Shown here piece by piece: positions 1 to 8,536 of a stretch of DNA of 64,000 nucleotides. Each line of letters starts with the position of its first letter. The first letter of the stretch is position 1. Made by a program: the position numbers and the translations under genes. A model generated the notes under the pieces. It saw only the letters and a list, made by a program, of their open reading frames with translations. It was not told the DNA's origin and ran no database searches. This stretch comes from Williamsia sp. DF01-3 (GTDB lineage Bacteria; Actinomycetota; Actinomycetes; Mycobacteriales; Mycobacteriaceae), in assembly GCF_023051145.1 (NCBI RefSeq), contig NZ_JALKFS010000005.1, positions 620,001-684,000 of the forward strand, given 5' to 3'.

Positions 1-827
1 CCCGGTGCCCACCGGACCGACCTCGACGGCTGGTCGGCCGCAAGGTACATACCCGCCATGATCGGCTCCGAGACCGAGAAGGCGGCAGCGTACGAACGTT
101 CGGGATGAACGCGGGCAAAGAATCCACCGCGATCGAGAATTGGTGTGCCGGTGGCCAAAATGATCTTCTTGCCGCGAACGGTGAGGTCCTCTCCGGAGAC
201 GGGATCCACCTGGTCCGTGCGAAGTATCTGGTCGCCGTCTTTGCTGTGCGCAGAAACGACCCGGGTGTTCTCGTAGACCTGCACACCATGCCGCTGGGCT
301 TCGGCCACGAGCGCTCCGAGGGCATCGAGTGGGTGGAACTGGGCCTGATCGTCGAGGGCCACTGCCGCCACCGACGGAAACGGGGTCCCGGGATCATCGA
401 CCCACCGGACGTCGAGGCCCGCCTTCTGGCCGGCTTGGAATTCCTTGCGGATGCTGTCGAGGCCCTTGTCCGACTGCGCGTACGTGTACGCCGTCTCGAT
501 CTCGAACGGCACGTCGTGTTGCCGGCAGAAGGCCAGCAGCCATTGCTGGGCTTCGACGTTGGCGTCGACATAACCCCGCAACGCTGCGGCCGAGTGCTTA
601 CCTGAGATGGAGGACAGTCGAGTGCCCTGGAGCACACTGACTTTCGCGGTGGTGTTGCCCGTGGCCACGGCACCGACGTGTCGGGCTTCGACCAGGGCGA
701 CGTCGGCACCGGACCGACCCAGGAGCAGGGCAGTGGTCACGCCGGTGATGCCACCGCCGACAACGACGTAGTCGAAGCGCGAATCGGCAATGTTCCGATT
801 AGGCGCATCGACATGAACGCTCTTCAT
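1..827 (-). CDS. FAD-dependent oxidoreductase (DAO family), N-terminal part, runs off the left edge
   Basis: About 275 codons of a protein that starts at the ATG ending at 827 and reads off the window edge. Near residues 20-30 it has the Rossmann dinucleotide-binding glycine motif (VVVGGGITG), followed by a typical glycine-oxidase/GlpD-like stretch (ATGNTTAKVS, then a substrate-domain segment). Full-length relatives are about 500 residues and often carry a C-terminal Rieske [2Fe-2S] domain; that end is outside the window, so this cannot be checked. It lies downstream of and parallel to another Rieske-type gene at 1072-2637, separated by about 245 bp with a stem-loop. Substrate unknown. Confidence 0.85.
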   Translation of the reverse strand, partial: MKSVHVDAPNRNIADSRFDYVVVGGGITGVTTALLLGRSGADVALVEARHVGAVATGNTTAKVSVLQGTRLSSISGKHSAAALRGYVDANVEAQQWLLAFCRQHDVPFEIETAYTYAQSDKGLDSIRKEFQAGQKAGLDVRWVDDPGTPFPSVAAVALDDQAQFHPLDALGALVAEAQRHGVQVYENTRVVSAHSKDGDQILRTDQVDPVSGEDLTVRGKKIILATGTPILDRGGFFARVHPERSYAAAFSVSEPIMAGMYLAADQPSRSVRWAP

Positions 828-958
828 CCACAGTGAGGACACAGCGCTCTGATACCCGCGGTGTCTGCAGTTCAAACTGCTCTCGCGAACACTGTCCCGC
901 CGGCATGAATTGACCCGGCGGAACGGAAATGGCGTGCGACGAAAGCAAGAAGTTTGAG

Positions 959-983
959 GGGAGACTCGCTTTTCGAGTCTCCC
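959..983. terminator. stem-loop, possible terminator after the Rieske/MBL gene
   Basis: A perfect 10-bp inverted repeat (GGGAGACTCG at 959-968, CGAGTCTCCC at 974-983) with a 5-nt loop lies 90 bp past the stop of the minus-strand gene at 1072-2637 and 130 bp before the next minus-strand start. There is no clear T-tract on either side, so it may be a factor-assisted terminator or a processing hairpin. The rest of 828-1071 holds nothing I recognise. Confidence 0.4.
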
Positions 984-1071
984 ACGCCGAAGGGAATGGT
1001 CACCTCAAACGCCGAGAAAATATAACTCCCGTACGGCTTGGAGGTCAACCGGTCTCCACAATGGGCGGGCT

Positions 1072-2637
1072 TCAGGAATCTGTTCGAGCGCTCCGCAATT
1101 CATGTCCCTTACTGGTGAGGCATCGGCCACTGGGCAGATCCCACGACCAGCCGTGCAGGTTGCAGGTCAACTTGTCGCCCTCGATGACACCGAACTTGGT
1201 CAGATCGGCTTTGAGGTGCGGGCAGCGGCGCTGCATTTTCCAGCCGTCCTTCTCGATGGAGGACGAGTCGTCGTGTGCCTCGGCGAACCACCCGTCGGCG
1301 TAAGCGATTCGCTCGTCGGTCAGACATTTGAAAAACGTGTACAGGAATTCGTTGTATCCACCGATGCGCCAGGTGGTGAAACGCGTCGAGAGAAAGATCG
1401 TGTTGACCCAGTCGGGTTCATTGTCACGTAGGACCGTTCTGACCAACTCAGGCGCAATCCGGAATCCGTACCGGTATTTGCCTTCTTTTTCCTTCGGTTC
1501 TCGGACTGTCCGGTTGGGGAAGTCGAGGACAACGGTCTCCTCGCCCATCACCAATCCGACCGGATACCCGATGCCGTCGCAGATCAGATCGCTCTGGGCC
1601 ATGATCGGCTCGAAGAGCTCTTTGAGAGCGGGCAGCAAGGGGTCGCCTTCGGCGGGGGCCCACGTGTCCTTCTGCGCTGCGATCACCGGAGCGAACTTCT
1701 CGGCCATCCGATCGAGGTATGCGGCCTTGTTGGGGCCGAAGACCTGCTCCGGCGGATACGGATGCGACAACTCGTTGAGCTGTGAGCCCGTGATGTCGAC
1801 GGTCGAGCCCGACACCATCATCAGGCCGCGGTGCTTCTCCCCGTCGTCGGTGCCCTTCTCCTTCATCTGGTCCAGGAACGTCTCCTGGTCCGGGAAGATG
1901 CTCGTGGGGTCGTTCTCGATGTCGTTGAGGTAGCGCAGATCCTCGTCGAGGAACATGGGCGGCCCGGCCGACGGGACAACCCAGGTGGCGCCGACCTGCT
2001 CGATGTACGACCTTGCCCTGTCCATACCGCGCTGGCGCTTCTGAGCAGCGAAGTTTGCCTTGGAACGTTTTGGGATGTCGTACACCATCGGGTACCAGAT
2101 CGCGCCCGAGTACTGAAGCAGGTGCAGGTCGATGTGACCGAACTGGGCTGCGATCACGTCGAGATCCACAGGCCTTGCATCGTTCATGTTGAATACGGTG
2201 GTCTCACCATCGCTGACCACGAGCCCACTGTCGCCGATGGGACCGTCAGCCGGTGCCCGCAATGCGACGATCATCACGTCGAGACTGCCCTTGTCGTTCG
2301 TGACGGTGGTCTTCACCGAGTCCTCGGTCTCCACGAATTTCGTGAACCCGAGCTTCTCCAGTTCGCGGCGCAGGTCCGGCACCGGATAGTCCGGAAGCAG
2401 CACGGTCGCGTCCTTGCTGACGTTGTCGCGCAGGTTCTGCTCGTCGAAGTGGTCCCGATGGAGGTGGCTGACGTACAGGTAGTCGCAGTTCCCCAGCGCC
2501 TTCCAGTCCAGCTCACTGTTGTCGGGGAACGGCACCCATGAGGCGAAGTATGCGGGGTTCACCCATGGGTCGCACAAAATCGACCCGGCATCAGTCTGAA
2601 TGTGGAACCCGGCGTGCCCAATGCTCGTGACCTGCAC
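1072..2637 (-). CDS. MBL-fold hydrolase with C-terminal Rieske [2Fe-2S] domain
   Basis: 521 aa. The N-terminal half is a metallo-beta-lactamase fold: the metal-binding HxHxDH motif (SHLHRDHFD) is at residues 58-63. Near the C-terminus is a Rieske cluster motif, CPH then CNLH about 20 residues later, supplying the two Cys and two His ligands. This architecture resembles CMP-Neu5Ac hydroxylase/NAPE-PLD-like proteins and the Rieske protein at the end of the M. tuberculosis cell-wall locus (Rv3818, from memory). The GTG start at 2637 is preceded by a strong GGAGG. It diverges from the acyltransferase at 2750. The reaction is unknown; an iron-sulfur redox or hydrolytic role in the cytosol is inferred from domains only. 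Confidence 0.85.
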   Translation of the reverse strand: MQVTSIGHAGFHIQTDAGSILCDPWVNPAYFASWVPFPDNSELDWKALGNCDYLYVSHLHRDHFDEQNLRDNVSKDATVLLPDYPVPDLRRELEKLGFTKFVETEDSVKTTVTNDKGSLDVMIVALRAPADGPIGDSGLVVSDGETTVFNMNDARPVDLDVIAAQFGHIDLHLLQYSGAIWYPMVYDIPKRSKANFAAQKRQRGMDRARSYIEQVGATWVVPSAGPPMFLDEDLRYLNDIENDPTSIFPDQETFLDQMKEKGTDDGEKHRGLMMVSGSTVDITGSQLNELSHPYPPEQVFGPNKAAYLDRMAEKFAPVIAAQKDTWAPAEGDPLLPALKELFEPIMAQSDLICDGIGYPVGLVMGEETVVLDFPNRTVREPKEKEGKYRYGFRIAPELVRTVLRDNEPDWVNTIFLSTRFTTWRIGGYNEFLYTFFKCLTDERIAYADGWFAEAHDDSSSIEKDGWKMQRRCPHLKADLTKFGVIEGDKLTCNLHGWSWDLPSGRCLTSKGHELRSARTDS

Positions 2638-2749
2638 GTGCTGCCTCCAAAATCGTGGTTATTGCTTCAACTTCTGGTTCGTCGCAATGAGAACCAGAGT
2701 ATCGACCAGTTCCGGGTGGCCCCTCTTCGGCCAACGCTATGCTCGCCGC

Positions 2750-3502
2750 ATGGAACCGGTCTACGACACAGTCATCGCCATCGCCAGATCACTCTGGGCC
2801 GCCGAGGGCCTGAAGTTCACCGTGACCGGGGTCGAGAACGTACCGAAGACGGGCGGCGCGGTGGTGGCGATCAACCACACCGGATACCTCGACTTCACCT
2901 ACGCCGGCTTGCCTGCGTTTCTGCAGGGTAAGCGCAAAGTACGGTTCATGGCCAAAAAGGAGGTCTTCGACCACCGGATCAGCGGCCCGATCATGCGCAG
3001 CCTCAAACACATCCCAGTGGACCGTTCGGCCGGCGCGGACAGCTACCGCGCCGCGGTGGAATATCTCCAGCGCGGAGAGCTCGTCGGTGTCTACCCCGAA
3101 GCGACGATCAGCCGGAGTTTCGAGATCAAGGACTTCAAGTCCGGTGCTGCACGGATGGCCCTCGAGGCGGGGGTGCCGATCCTGCCGACCGTCATCTGGG
3201 GCGCCCAGCGGGTCTGGACCAAAGGCCATCCCAAGCGGCTGGGCAGAACGAACATCCCCATCTCGATCGGTGTCGGAGAGCCGATCGCGCCGGATGGCGA
3301 TCCGGCCTCGCTGACCGAGCGTCTACACAAGACGATGAGTGAGGAACTGCTGACCTTGCAGCAGAATTACGGTCCTCATCCACAAGGGGAGTTCTGGGTG
3401 CCAGCTCGACTGGGAGGATCGGCGCCCACGCTGGAAGAGGCCAATCGGATGGATGCCGAGGACTTGGCCGCCCGGGCGGCCAAGCGCGACGGCGGCATCT
3501 GA
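2750..3502 (+). CDS. 1-acylglycerol-3-phosphate-type acyltransferase (PlsC family)
   Basis: 250 aa counting from ATG 2750, which matches the start of its paralogue at 28670 (both begin MEPV). The acyltransferase HX4D motif (NHTGYLDF) is near residue 44; the glycerol-phosphate-binding segment GVYPEATISR is near 120. Family members transfer acyl chains to lysophospholipids or similar acceptors at the inner face of the membrane. M. tuberculosis has several tandem copies (Rv3814c-Rv3816c) beside Rv3818, matching the neighbour here. The second copy lies 25 kb away, on the far side of the accessory region. It converges with the anti-sigma gene, stop to stop, with 1 bp between. Confidence 0.9.
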   Translation: MEPVYDTVIAIARSLWAAEGLKFTVTGVENVPKTGGAVVAINHTGYLDFTYAGLPAFLQGKRKVRFMAKKEVFDHRISGPIMRSLKHIPVDRSAGADSYRAAVEYLQRGELVGVYPEATISRSFEIKDFKSGAARMALEAGVPILPTVIWGAQRVWTKGHPKRLGRTNIPISIGVGEPIAPDGDPASLTERLHKTMSEELLTLQQNYGPHPQGEFWVPARLGGSAPTLEEANRMDAEDLAARAAKRDGGI

Positions 3503-3503
3503 C

Positions 3504-3956
3504 CTACTTGTTGTCGCGCTCGGCGCCGAGATTCCATTCCAGGTTCACCGTGGTGCCCTGGGGGCTGGGATTGATGCGCGGATGATCGGCCAGAGCTTGC
3601 ATCAGGGGAATGCCGCGACCGCGTAACCGGTGAGTTGTCGGGTCTGGTTCTCGCCAGTTCCCGTGGTCCTGAACGGTGACGTTCAACTGCTGATCATGCG
3701 GGTGATAGGTGGCACGCAGACTCATCGTGCCCGGCTCACGCCCGGTGTATGCGTGCTCCACCGCGTTGGCAAGCGCCTCGTAGACCGCCAGCGTGATCGA
3801 GTCGGAGAGGTCACCGACATCGGGCACATGCTCGGCAAGCCATTCAGCCAGCAACTGGCGTAGCGAGGTCGCGGCCGCCGGTTCGGCGGCCACATCGGTA
3901 TACATGAGCCGTACGCCCTCGGTCGGCGAGTTCGTCATGACTTGATCGGCACCCAC
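3504..3956 (-). CDS. RsbW-like anti-sigma factor / serine kinase (HATPase_c_2)
   Basis: 150 aa from GTG 3956; an in-frame ATG at 3938 is an alternative start. It shows the Bergerat ATP-binding boxes of anti-sigma kinases: N box VYEALANAVEHAY, G1 box DHGNW and G2 box GRGIPLMQAL. Family members bind a SigF/SigB-type sigma factor and phosphorylate a STAS antagonist. The gene just upstream (3986-4408) is such an antagonist, so the two form a partner-switching pair, 29 bp apart on the same strand. No cognate sigma gene is in the window. A SigF-type promoter at 4589-4614 drives the divergent operon. Confidence 0.85.
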   Translation of the reverse strand: MGADQVMTNSPTEGVRLMYTDVAAEPAAATSLRQLLAEWLAEHVPDVGDLSDSITLAVYEALANAVEHAYTGREPGTMSLRATYHPHDQQLNVTVQDHGNWREPDPTTHRLRGRGIPLMQALADHPRINPSPQGTTVNLEWNLGAERDNK

Positions 3957-3985
3957 AGCTCACTGTTACCCAAGCAGCACCGCTT

Positions 3986-4408
3986 TTAAGCGGTATAAGG
4001 ATCGTTGCTCTCTTCGGCGAAGTCCGCAGCCGCGGCCTCGACGGTCGCATACATGAGAATCGTCTCGTCCAAACCGACGAGACGCATGGGCCGTTCGGTG
4101 GCCGGGCCGTCGGCGACAACGCCGAACTTGCCCGTCGGCGCAATGTTCTCGTGCGCTGTGACCAGAGCAGCCATACCTGCCGACGACAGGAAATCGACTG
4201 CGGTGATGTCGATGATCAATCCGGTCGGCACGCCACTCATCGCCTCGCGGACGGCGTCTGCCAGCTGCGGGACGGTGAGGATGTCGATACTCCCGCGCAC
4301 GGTCAACACCACCAGCCCGCCTTTTCGGTCCGCGGCGATGGTCAGGCCGGTACCCGGCAACTCCTGACCCTCGCGGGCGACTTGCGCTTGCCCGTCGATC
4401 GATTCCAT
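3986..4408 (-). CDS. STAS-domain anti-sigma factor antagonist
   Basis: 140 aa. I chose ATG 4408 because AGGGGA sits 7 nt upstream; an upstream extension to 4513 lacks a site. The STAS domain is recognisable by the beta-strand segment LIIDITAVDFLSSAGMAAL, in which one serine of DFLSS is the expected phosphorylation site of RsbV/SpoIIAA-like antagonists. When unphosphorylated, such proteins sequester the anti-sigma kinase and free the sigma factor. It is first in a two-gene minus-strand operon with the kinase at 3504-3956. Confidence 0.85.
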   Translation of the reverse strand: MESIDGQAQVAREGQELPGTGLTIAADRKGGLVVLTVRGSIDILTVPQLADAVREAMSGVPTGLIIDITAVDFLSSAGMAALVTAHENIAPTGKFGVVADGPATERPMRLVGLDETILMYATVEAAAADFAEESNDPYTA

Positions 4409-4588
4409 CGATTCCCCTTGCTCAATGGTGTGTTCTACCGTGCGCGCAATCCGGATGGTCGAGACAGCACGCACCCCCGGCTTCTCGCTGAACCGACCTA
4501 ACCATGTTTGCACAAGTCGGCGACACGGTATCCGAATGGTCCGTCGGAACCGGCTTGCGAGGGCGATCCGACGGGTGCGATCGTCTGC

Positions 4589-4614
4589 GTTTGGGGGAAG
4601 GTTCGCATGGGTAT
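4589..4614 (+). promoter_or_regulatory. SigF-type promoter upstream of the glycosyltransferase operon
   Basis: GTTT at 4589-4592 and GGGTAT at 4609-4614 are separated by exactly 16 nt. This matches the mycobacterial SigF consensus (GGTTT-N15-17-GGGTA). It points at the glycosyltransferase gene starting at 4784, giving a leader of about 160 nt. It sits in the 375-bp intergenic gap (4409-4783) next to an anti-sigma/antagonist pair that would control such a sigma factor. Nothing else in the gap is recognisable. Confidence 0.65.
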
Positions 4615-4783
4615 TAGACCCCCTGCCTGTTGCGACGACCGGATTCGTGGTTTGTCGTACCCCCCAAGAAATGGATCGTGGGCCTCCTTCGAGCCGTTGT
4701 CGAGAGAGTCAGGAGCTTTGAGAGTCCATGAGCGGTGTTCGATTCGCGGCCGTGCACAGTGCCGTCACCGACCGAGTGTCTGA

Positions 4784-5872
4784 ATGATGGCGGGCAAGAA
4801 ACCACTGTCGATCGCGCTCATCGCATCGCACCGTTACCCGATCGCAGAACCGTTCGCAGGAGGGCTCGAAGCCCATGTGTGGCACCTGGCCAGAGCGTTG
4901 GCAAGGCGCGGTCACGATGTGGCGTTGTTCGCAGCCGCTGGATCGGACCTCGGAGTTGAGCACTCCTTGCTGAATGTCAGCGAGTTCAGACCGAGCCCGG
5001 CGGCTCAACGCGACACCTCGATGCCCGAACCGGGGTTCATGGCCGCACACCACGCCTATCTCGAACTGATGATGCGCCTCGGGCGCGACGACGAGTTCGA
5101 CGTCATTCACAATCACAGCCTCCACTACTTGCCGATTGCTTTGGCCCGTACCGCGTCGGCGCCGGTGCTGACGACCTTGCACACCCCGCCCACGCCGTGG
5201 CTTGAATCAGCCATCGACGTGAATGCCGAGAACACCCGATTCGCGGCAGTCAGCGAATACACCGCCCGATCGTGGAGCCATGTCGCCCGCGACATCGAAG
5301 TGATCAGCAACGGGGTGGATGTGAGCCTCTGGCCGGCCGGCGCAGGCGGTGACGACTTGGTCTGGTTCGGCAGGTTCGTGCCGGAGAAGGGCGCGCATCT
5401 GGCCGCGCTCGCCGCCGAGCGTGCCGGTCTCGGACTGCGCCTCGCGGGGCCGATCAGCGATCGGGACTACTTCGATGGCGAGATCAGTCCACTGCTGACC
5501 GATCGCATTCGTTACGTGGGCCACCTCGATCAGAACGAACTGGCAACGGTGGTCGGCTCGTCGGCCGCCACTCTGGTGACTCCTCTGTGGGACGAGCCGT
5601 ACGGGCTGGTGGTCGCGGAGTCGCTTGCCTGCGGAACCCCTGTGGCGGGGTTCCGGCGCGGCGGCATCCCGGAGATCGTCGGCGACGACGGCGGCGTGTT
5701 GGCAGACTCCGACGACGTCGATTCCTTGGCTGCTGCCGCGCGCCAGGCGATGAAACTCGACCGGCGGGTGGTACGGGCTCGAGCCGAGAGCCACTGTGCC
5801 GAAGGTGTGATGGTGGACCAGTATCTCTCGCTGTACAGGCGGCTGGCCGGCCGATCGCATCTCGCCGCATGA
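4784..5872 (+). CDS. glycosyltransferase family 4
   Basis: 362 aa. A GT-B fold protein: the N-terminal acceptor domain has the family signature (PFAGGLEAHVWHLARALARR) and the C-terminal nucleotide-sugar domain has VWFGRFVPEKGAH and the E-x7-E region (PYGLVVAESLACGTPV). Substrate not predictable. First gene of a three-gene operon: its TGA overlaps the next ATG. Probably transcribed from the SigF-type promoter at 4589-4614, implying expression in stress or stationary phase. Confidence 0.88.
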   Translation: MMAGKKPLSIALIASHRYPIAEPFAGGLEAHVWHLARALARRGHDVALFAAAGSDLGVEHSLLNVSEFRPSPAAQRDTSMPEPGFMAAHHAYLELMMRLGRDDEFDVIHNHSLHYLPIALARTASAPVLTTLHTPPTPWLESAIDVNAENTRFAAVSEYTARSWSHVARDIEVISNGVDVSLWPAGAGGDDLVWFGRFVPEKGAHLAALAAERAGLGLRLAGPISDRDYFDGEISPLLTDRIRYVGHLDQNELATVVGSSAATLVTPLWDEPYGLVVAESLACGTPVAGFRRGGIPEIVGDDGGVLADSDDVDSLAAAARQAMKLDRRVVRARAESHCAEGVMVDQYLSLYRRLAGRSHLAA

Positions 5873-6851
5873 TCGGCTACTACGTCCATCACCAAGGTCA
5901 CGGCCACCGAAATCGTGCGGCATCCATTGCCAGGGCGATGCGAACTCCCGTCACAGCGTTGTCATCGGCACCGATCGAAGCGGGTGTGTTCCAGCGCGTT
6001 GTCGAGTTGGACCGCGACGACCTCGGGGAGCGTCGAGATGTGACCGCCAGCGGAATGGTCCACTGGGCCCCGATCCGAGATCCGGGGATGCGAGGTCGGA
6101 TGGCTCAGCTGGCCGCCTGGGTGGAGGAGACGGACCCGGCTGCACTCGTCGTGGACGTGTCGGTGGAGATCGCGGTGTTCGCCCGGCTGCTCGGTGTTCC
6201 GGTGATCGTGGTGGCAATGCCCGGCACCCGCGACGATTCGCCACACCAGCTGGCCTATGGGCTCGCTGACGCAATCATCGCGCCGTGGCCGGGAGCGGTC
6301 CGTGCACCGGACTGGCTGCGACCGCACCTGCACAAGACCACCTTCACCGGTGGGATCAGCAGATTCGCCGGCAGGATCCGGTCCTCCGACGATGCCGAAC
6401 GTTCCGATGTCCTGGTGATGACGGGTTCGGGCGGGACCCGCATCTCGGAAGAGGCAGTCGAGGCCTGCCGGTCTGCGTATCCGGACATGACGTGGCGTTT
6501 CGCCGGCGGACCAGATAGTTGGTTGCCCGATCCCTGGCCCGCGATGTGCAACGCGGGTGTGGTCGTGGGCAATTCGGGACAGAACACCGTCGCCGACCTG
6601 GCGGTTGCTGCCAGGCCGGCCATCGTCATCCCCGAAGATCGTCCCTTCGGAGAACAGCGGGCCGTCGCCGAGATGCAGCGGGTGCTGCAGTTGGCAACAG
6701 TGGCATCGGCGTGGCCCGAGACTGCGGCATGGCCGGCGTTGTGTGCGGCTGCCGCGCAGACCCCTCGCAGCGCTGGTCGCGGTGGGAAACAGAAGGGGCC
6801 GCTGAGCGCGCCGCAGATGTGATCGAGGACGTCGCCCTGAGGTGGACATGA
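5869..6851 (+). pseudogene. MurG/GT28-like glycosyltransferase with a C-terminal frameshift
   Basis: Starts at ATG 5869, overlapping the previous stop by 4 bp. It has a GT-B/MurG-like layout: N-terminal HHQGHGHRNRA, and a C-terminal glycine-rich segment (MTGSGGT ... GVVVGNSGQNTVADLA) typical of UDP-sugar binding. As sequenced the frame ends at 6822. However, from about 6756 the next frame continues with a natural C-terminus (DPSQRWSRWETEGAAER ...) to a TGA at 6849-6851, which overlaps the next gene's ATG. One missing base near 6751-6758 restores 327 aa and the operon's overlap pattern. Either a sequencing deletion or a recent frameshift; most of the domain survives regardless. Confidence 0.75.
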
Positions 6852-7672
6852 CCGTCGCCGTGCTCACGATCGTGAGTGGCCGCCACCGGCATCTCGAGGC
6901 CCAATTACGTGCTCTTGCAGCAGCTTCCGATCGGCCCGATGTCCACGTGGTGGTTGCCATGGATGATCCGGACATCGCCGAGCGGGTCGACCTGGGTGAG
7001 GCGGTGGTCGAACACGTCGCATGCGTCGGCGGCAGGCTGCCGCTCGCGCTCGCGCGAAACACCGCTGCGGCGATCGCCGTGGACCGCGGCGCCGACCTGC
7101 TGGTCTTCCTCGATGTCGATTGCATGCCCGCCCCCGACCTCGTGTCCCGATATAAGGCCGCCGTCCACCGTCGGGCGGGAGAACGCCTGCTGTTCTGTGG
7201 GCCGGTCACGTATCTCGATGAACGGGCTTCCGACGTGGCACGTGGCGGTGGAGACCTCGCGTCGCTGACAGCGCCCCATCGCGCGCGGCCGAACCCACCC
7301 GCCGGGTCTGTTGAGCTCGGCACCGACATGAATCTGTTCTGGTCGTTGTCCTTTGCTGTCACCGCAGCCGACTGGGCCCAGATCGGCGGCTTCTATGACG
7401 GGTACAGCGGGTACGGCGGGGAGGACACCGATTTCGCCCAGATGGCGGCGTCCCAGCAATTCGAGATCGCCTGGGTGGGCGGTGCCCACGCCTATCACCA
7501 GTTCCACCCCGTCTCGAACCCGCCGGTGGAGCACCTCGACGACATCTTGCTCAATGCCAATATCTTTCACGCTCGCTGGGGTTGGTGGCCGATGAGAGGA
7601 TGGCTGGACGGCTTCGCCGAACGCGGACTGGTCGTGTTCGAGACCGAGCACAACCGTTGGGTGCGAAGATGA
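6848..7672 (+). CDS. glycosyltransferase family 2 (GT-A)
   Basis: 274 aa from ATG 6848 (GAGG 7 nt upstream); an in-frame GTG at 6842 is possible. The N-terminal GT-A nucleotide-binding fold ends in a DVD (FLDVDCMPAPDL) metal-binding motif near residue 95. The C-terminal segment GGYSGYGGEDTDF-like resembles the galactosyltransferase (GT7) catalytic ED motif. Third and last gene of the operon. The cluster of GT4, GT28-like and GT2 enzymes suggests synthesis of a short oligosaccharide or glycoconjugate; the product is unknown. Downstream the sequence turns into decayed small genes and an IS element, so further operon members may have been lost. Confidence 0.85.
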   Translation: MTVAVLTIVSGRHRHLEAQLRALAAASDRPDVHVVVAMDDPDIAERVDLGEAVVEHVACVGGRLPLALARNTAAAIAVDRGADLLVFLDVDCMPAPDLVSRYKAAVHRRAGERLLFCGPVTYLDERASDVARGGGDLASLTAPHRARPNPPAGSVELGTDMNLFWSLSFAVTAADWAQIGGFYDGYSGYGGEDTDFAQMAASQQFEIAWVGGAHAYHQFHPVSNPPVEHLDDILLNANIFHARWGWWPMRGWLDGFAERGLVVFETEHNRWVRR

Positions 7673-7727
7673 ATGGTCCACGGACCGTGGAATGGTCCTC
7701 GTTTGTTTGGGCTCTTGGTGAGCGCCC

Positions 7728-7950
7728 CTAACAAGGCGAACTGGCATTCTTGCCCGGGCACCAGCTGCCGCTTGCCCCGGCGGTTTCACGTGCAATGGCC
7801 TCATCCAACGCGGTGGCCCACTCTTCGGCCTGGGCAATCATGGCCTCGTGGAAGCTGATTCCGCGTAAACCGGCCATCATGCGGACCGCTGCCAGATTCG
7901 GTGCTGCGATGGTCAGGGCGTCGAGTTCGGTGTAGGTATCGATGCCTCAT
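7728..7950 (-). pseudogene. small hypothetical protein, frameshifted at its start
   Basis: A strong AAGGAG lies 6 nt before an ATG at 7950, but the readable frame begins one base later. Dropping one A after the ATG gives 73 aa (GIDTYTELDALTIAAP ..., rich in Ala/Glu and helical) ending at TAG 7728-7730. Codon use is GC3-rich and gene-like. No family recognised. It follows the small gene at 7962-8136 on the same strand and overlaps its end with the ribosome-binding site, so the two look like a mini-operon of mobile-DNA origin. Confidence 0.45.
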
Positions 7951-7961
7951 GGGTGCTCCTT

Positions 7962-8136
7962 TTACTGTGCGAAGTGGCTGGGGTCGAGGACGGTGGCTAC
8001 ATGGGCCTCGGGGCTGTTAACCGCGAGGTCGAACAGGACGAACATGGTGTCGTCGTCGAGATCGGCGTAGGCCGGTCACCGGGCATTTCGTGTGGTTGTA
8101 GACGTGCTCCATCGCAACGAACGGGTCGTAGAACAT
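7962..8136 (-). pseudogene. small hypothetical protein, internal frameshift
   Basis: ATG 8136 has GGGAGG upstream. The first 21 codons (MFYDPFVAMEHVYNHTK ...) and the last 35 codons (AYADLDDDTMFVLFDL ..., stop 7962-7964) are in different frames. Removing one base near 8073 joins them into a 57-aa acidic protein. Function unknown. Together with the next gene it resembles small paired genes on plasmids or islands, but I recognise no toxin-antitoxin family. Confidence 0.45.
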
Positions 8137-8536
8137 TGCGTGCCTCCCTGGGTTGTCGTGTCCGCCAACTTTTTTGCCCTTCTGGCAAGGGAGATAAAGA
8201 AGGGCTCAGGATGCGGCGGACGACGTCGGTCACAATCGGACGGCCAGAAGGACAAAGGGTTTTCCGGCCGATAGGCCGGTGTGGCTGTGCGCCGCAGGCG
8301 TATCGGAGTAGGTGGCCGCGCAGCTGGCAAACAAAGGCCGGCCACCACAGGGGGAGTGTGGTGGACGGCCAGGGGAAGGGCCCAGTCGCAGGACGCTGGG
8401 AGGTGGTTGTGCGCGAGCTGCGCAGGTCGCGGTAGGGCGTGGTGCCGCGGCAGCTCACTTAGCGATCATCCAACGGGGCCCAGCTTCGACTGGTGTCTGC
8501 GCACCTCTAGCTGCGCCACGTCTCCCAATTGGCCGA
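8137..8536. other. 400 bp with no assignable gene
   Basis: No frame has convincing codon bias, start and ribosome-binding site together. Two hairpins are visible: GCCCTTCT/AGAAGGGC (8176-8183 with 8198-8205) and CCGGCC-GATA-GGCCGG (8264-8279). Neither is followed by a T-tract. Probably remnant accessory DNA flanking the IS insertion. Confidence 0.4.

Noticed and set aside
5962-7362. 466-codon minus-strand frame opposite the glycosyltransferases
   Set aside because: Arg/Ser/Thr-rich shadow without a domain.
8176-8205. Hairpin GCCCTTCT/AGAAGGGC as a terminator
   Set aside because: The T run precedes the stem on the plus strand and no T run follows on either strand; no gene ends nearby.
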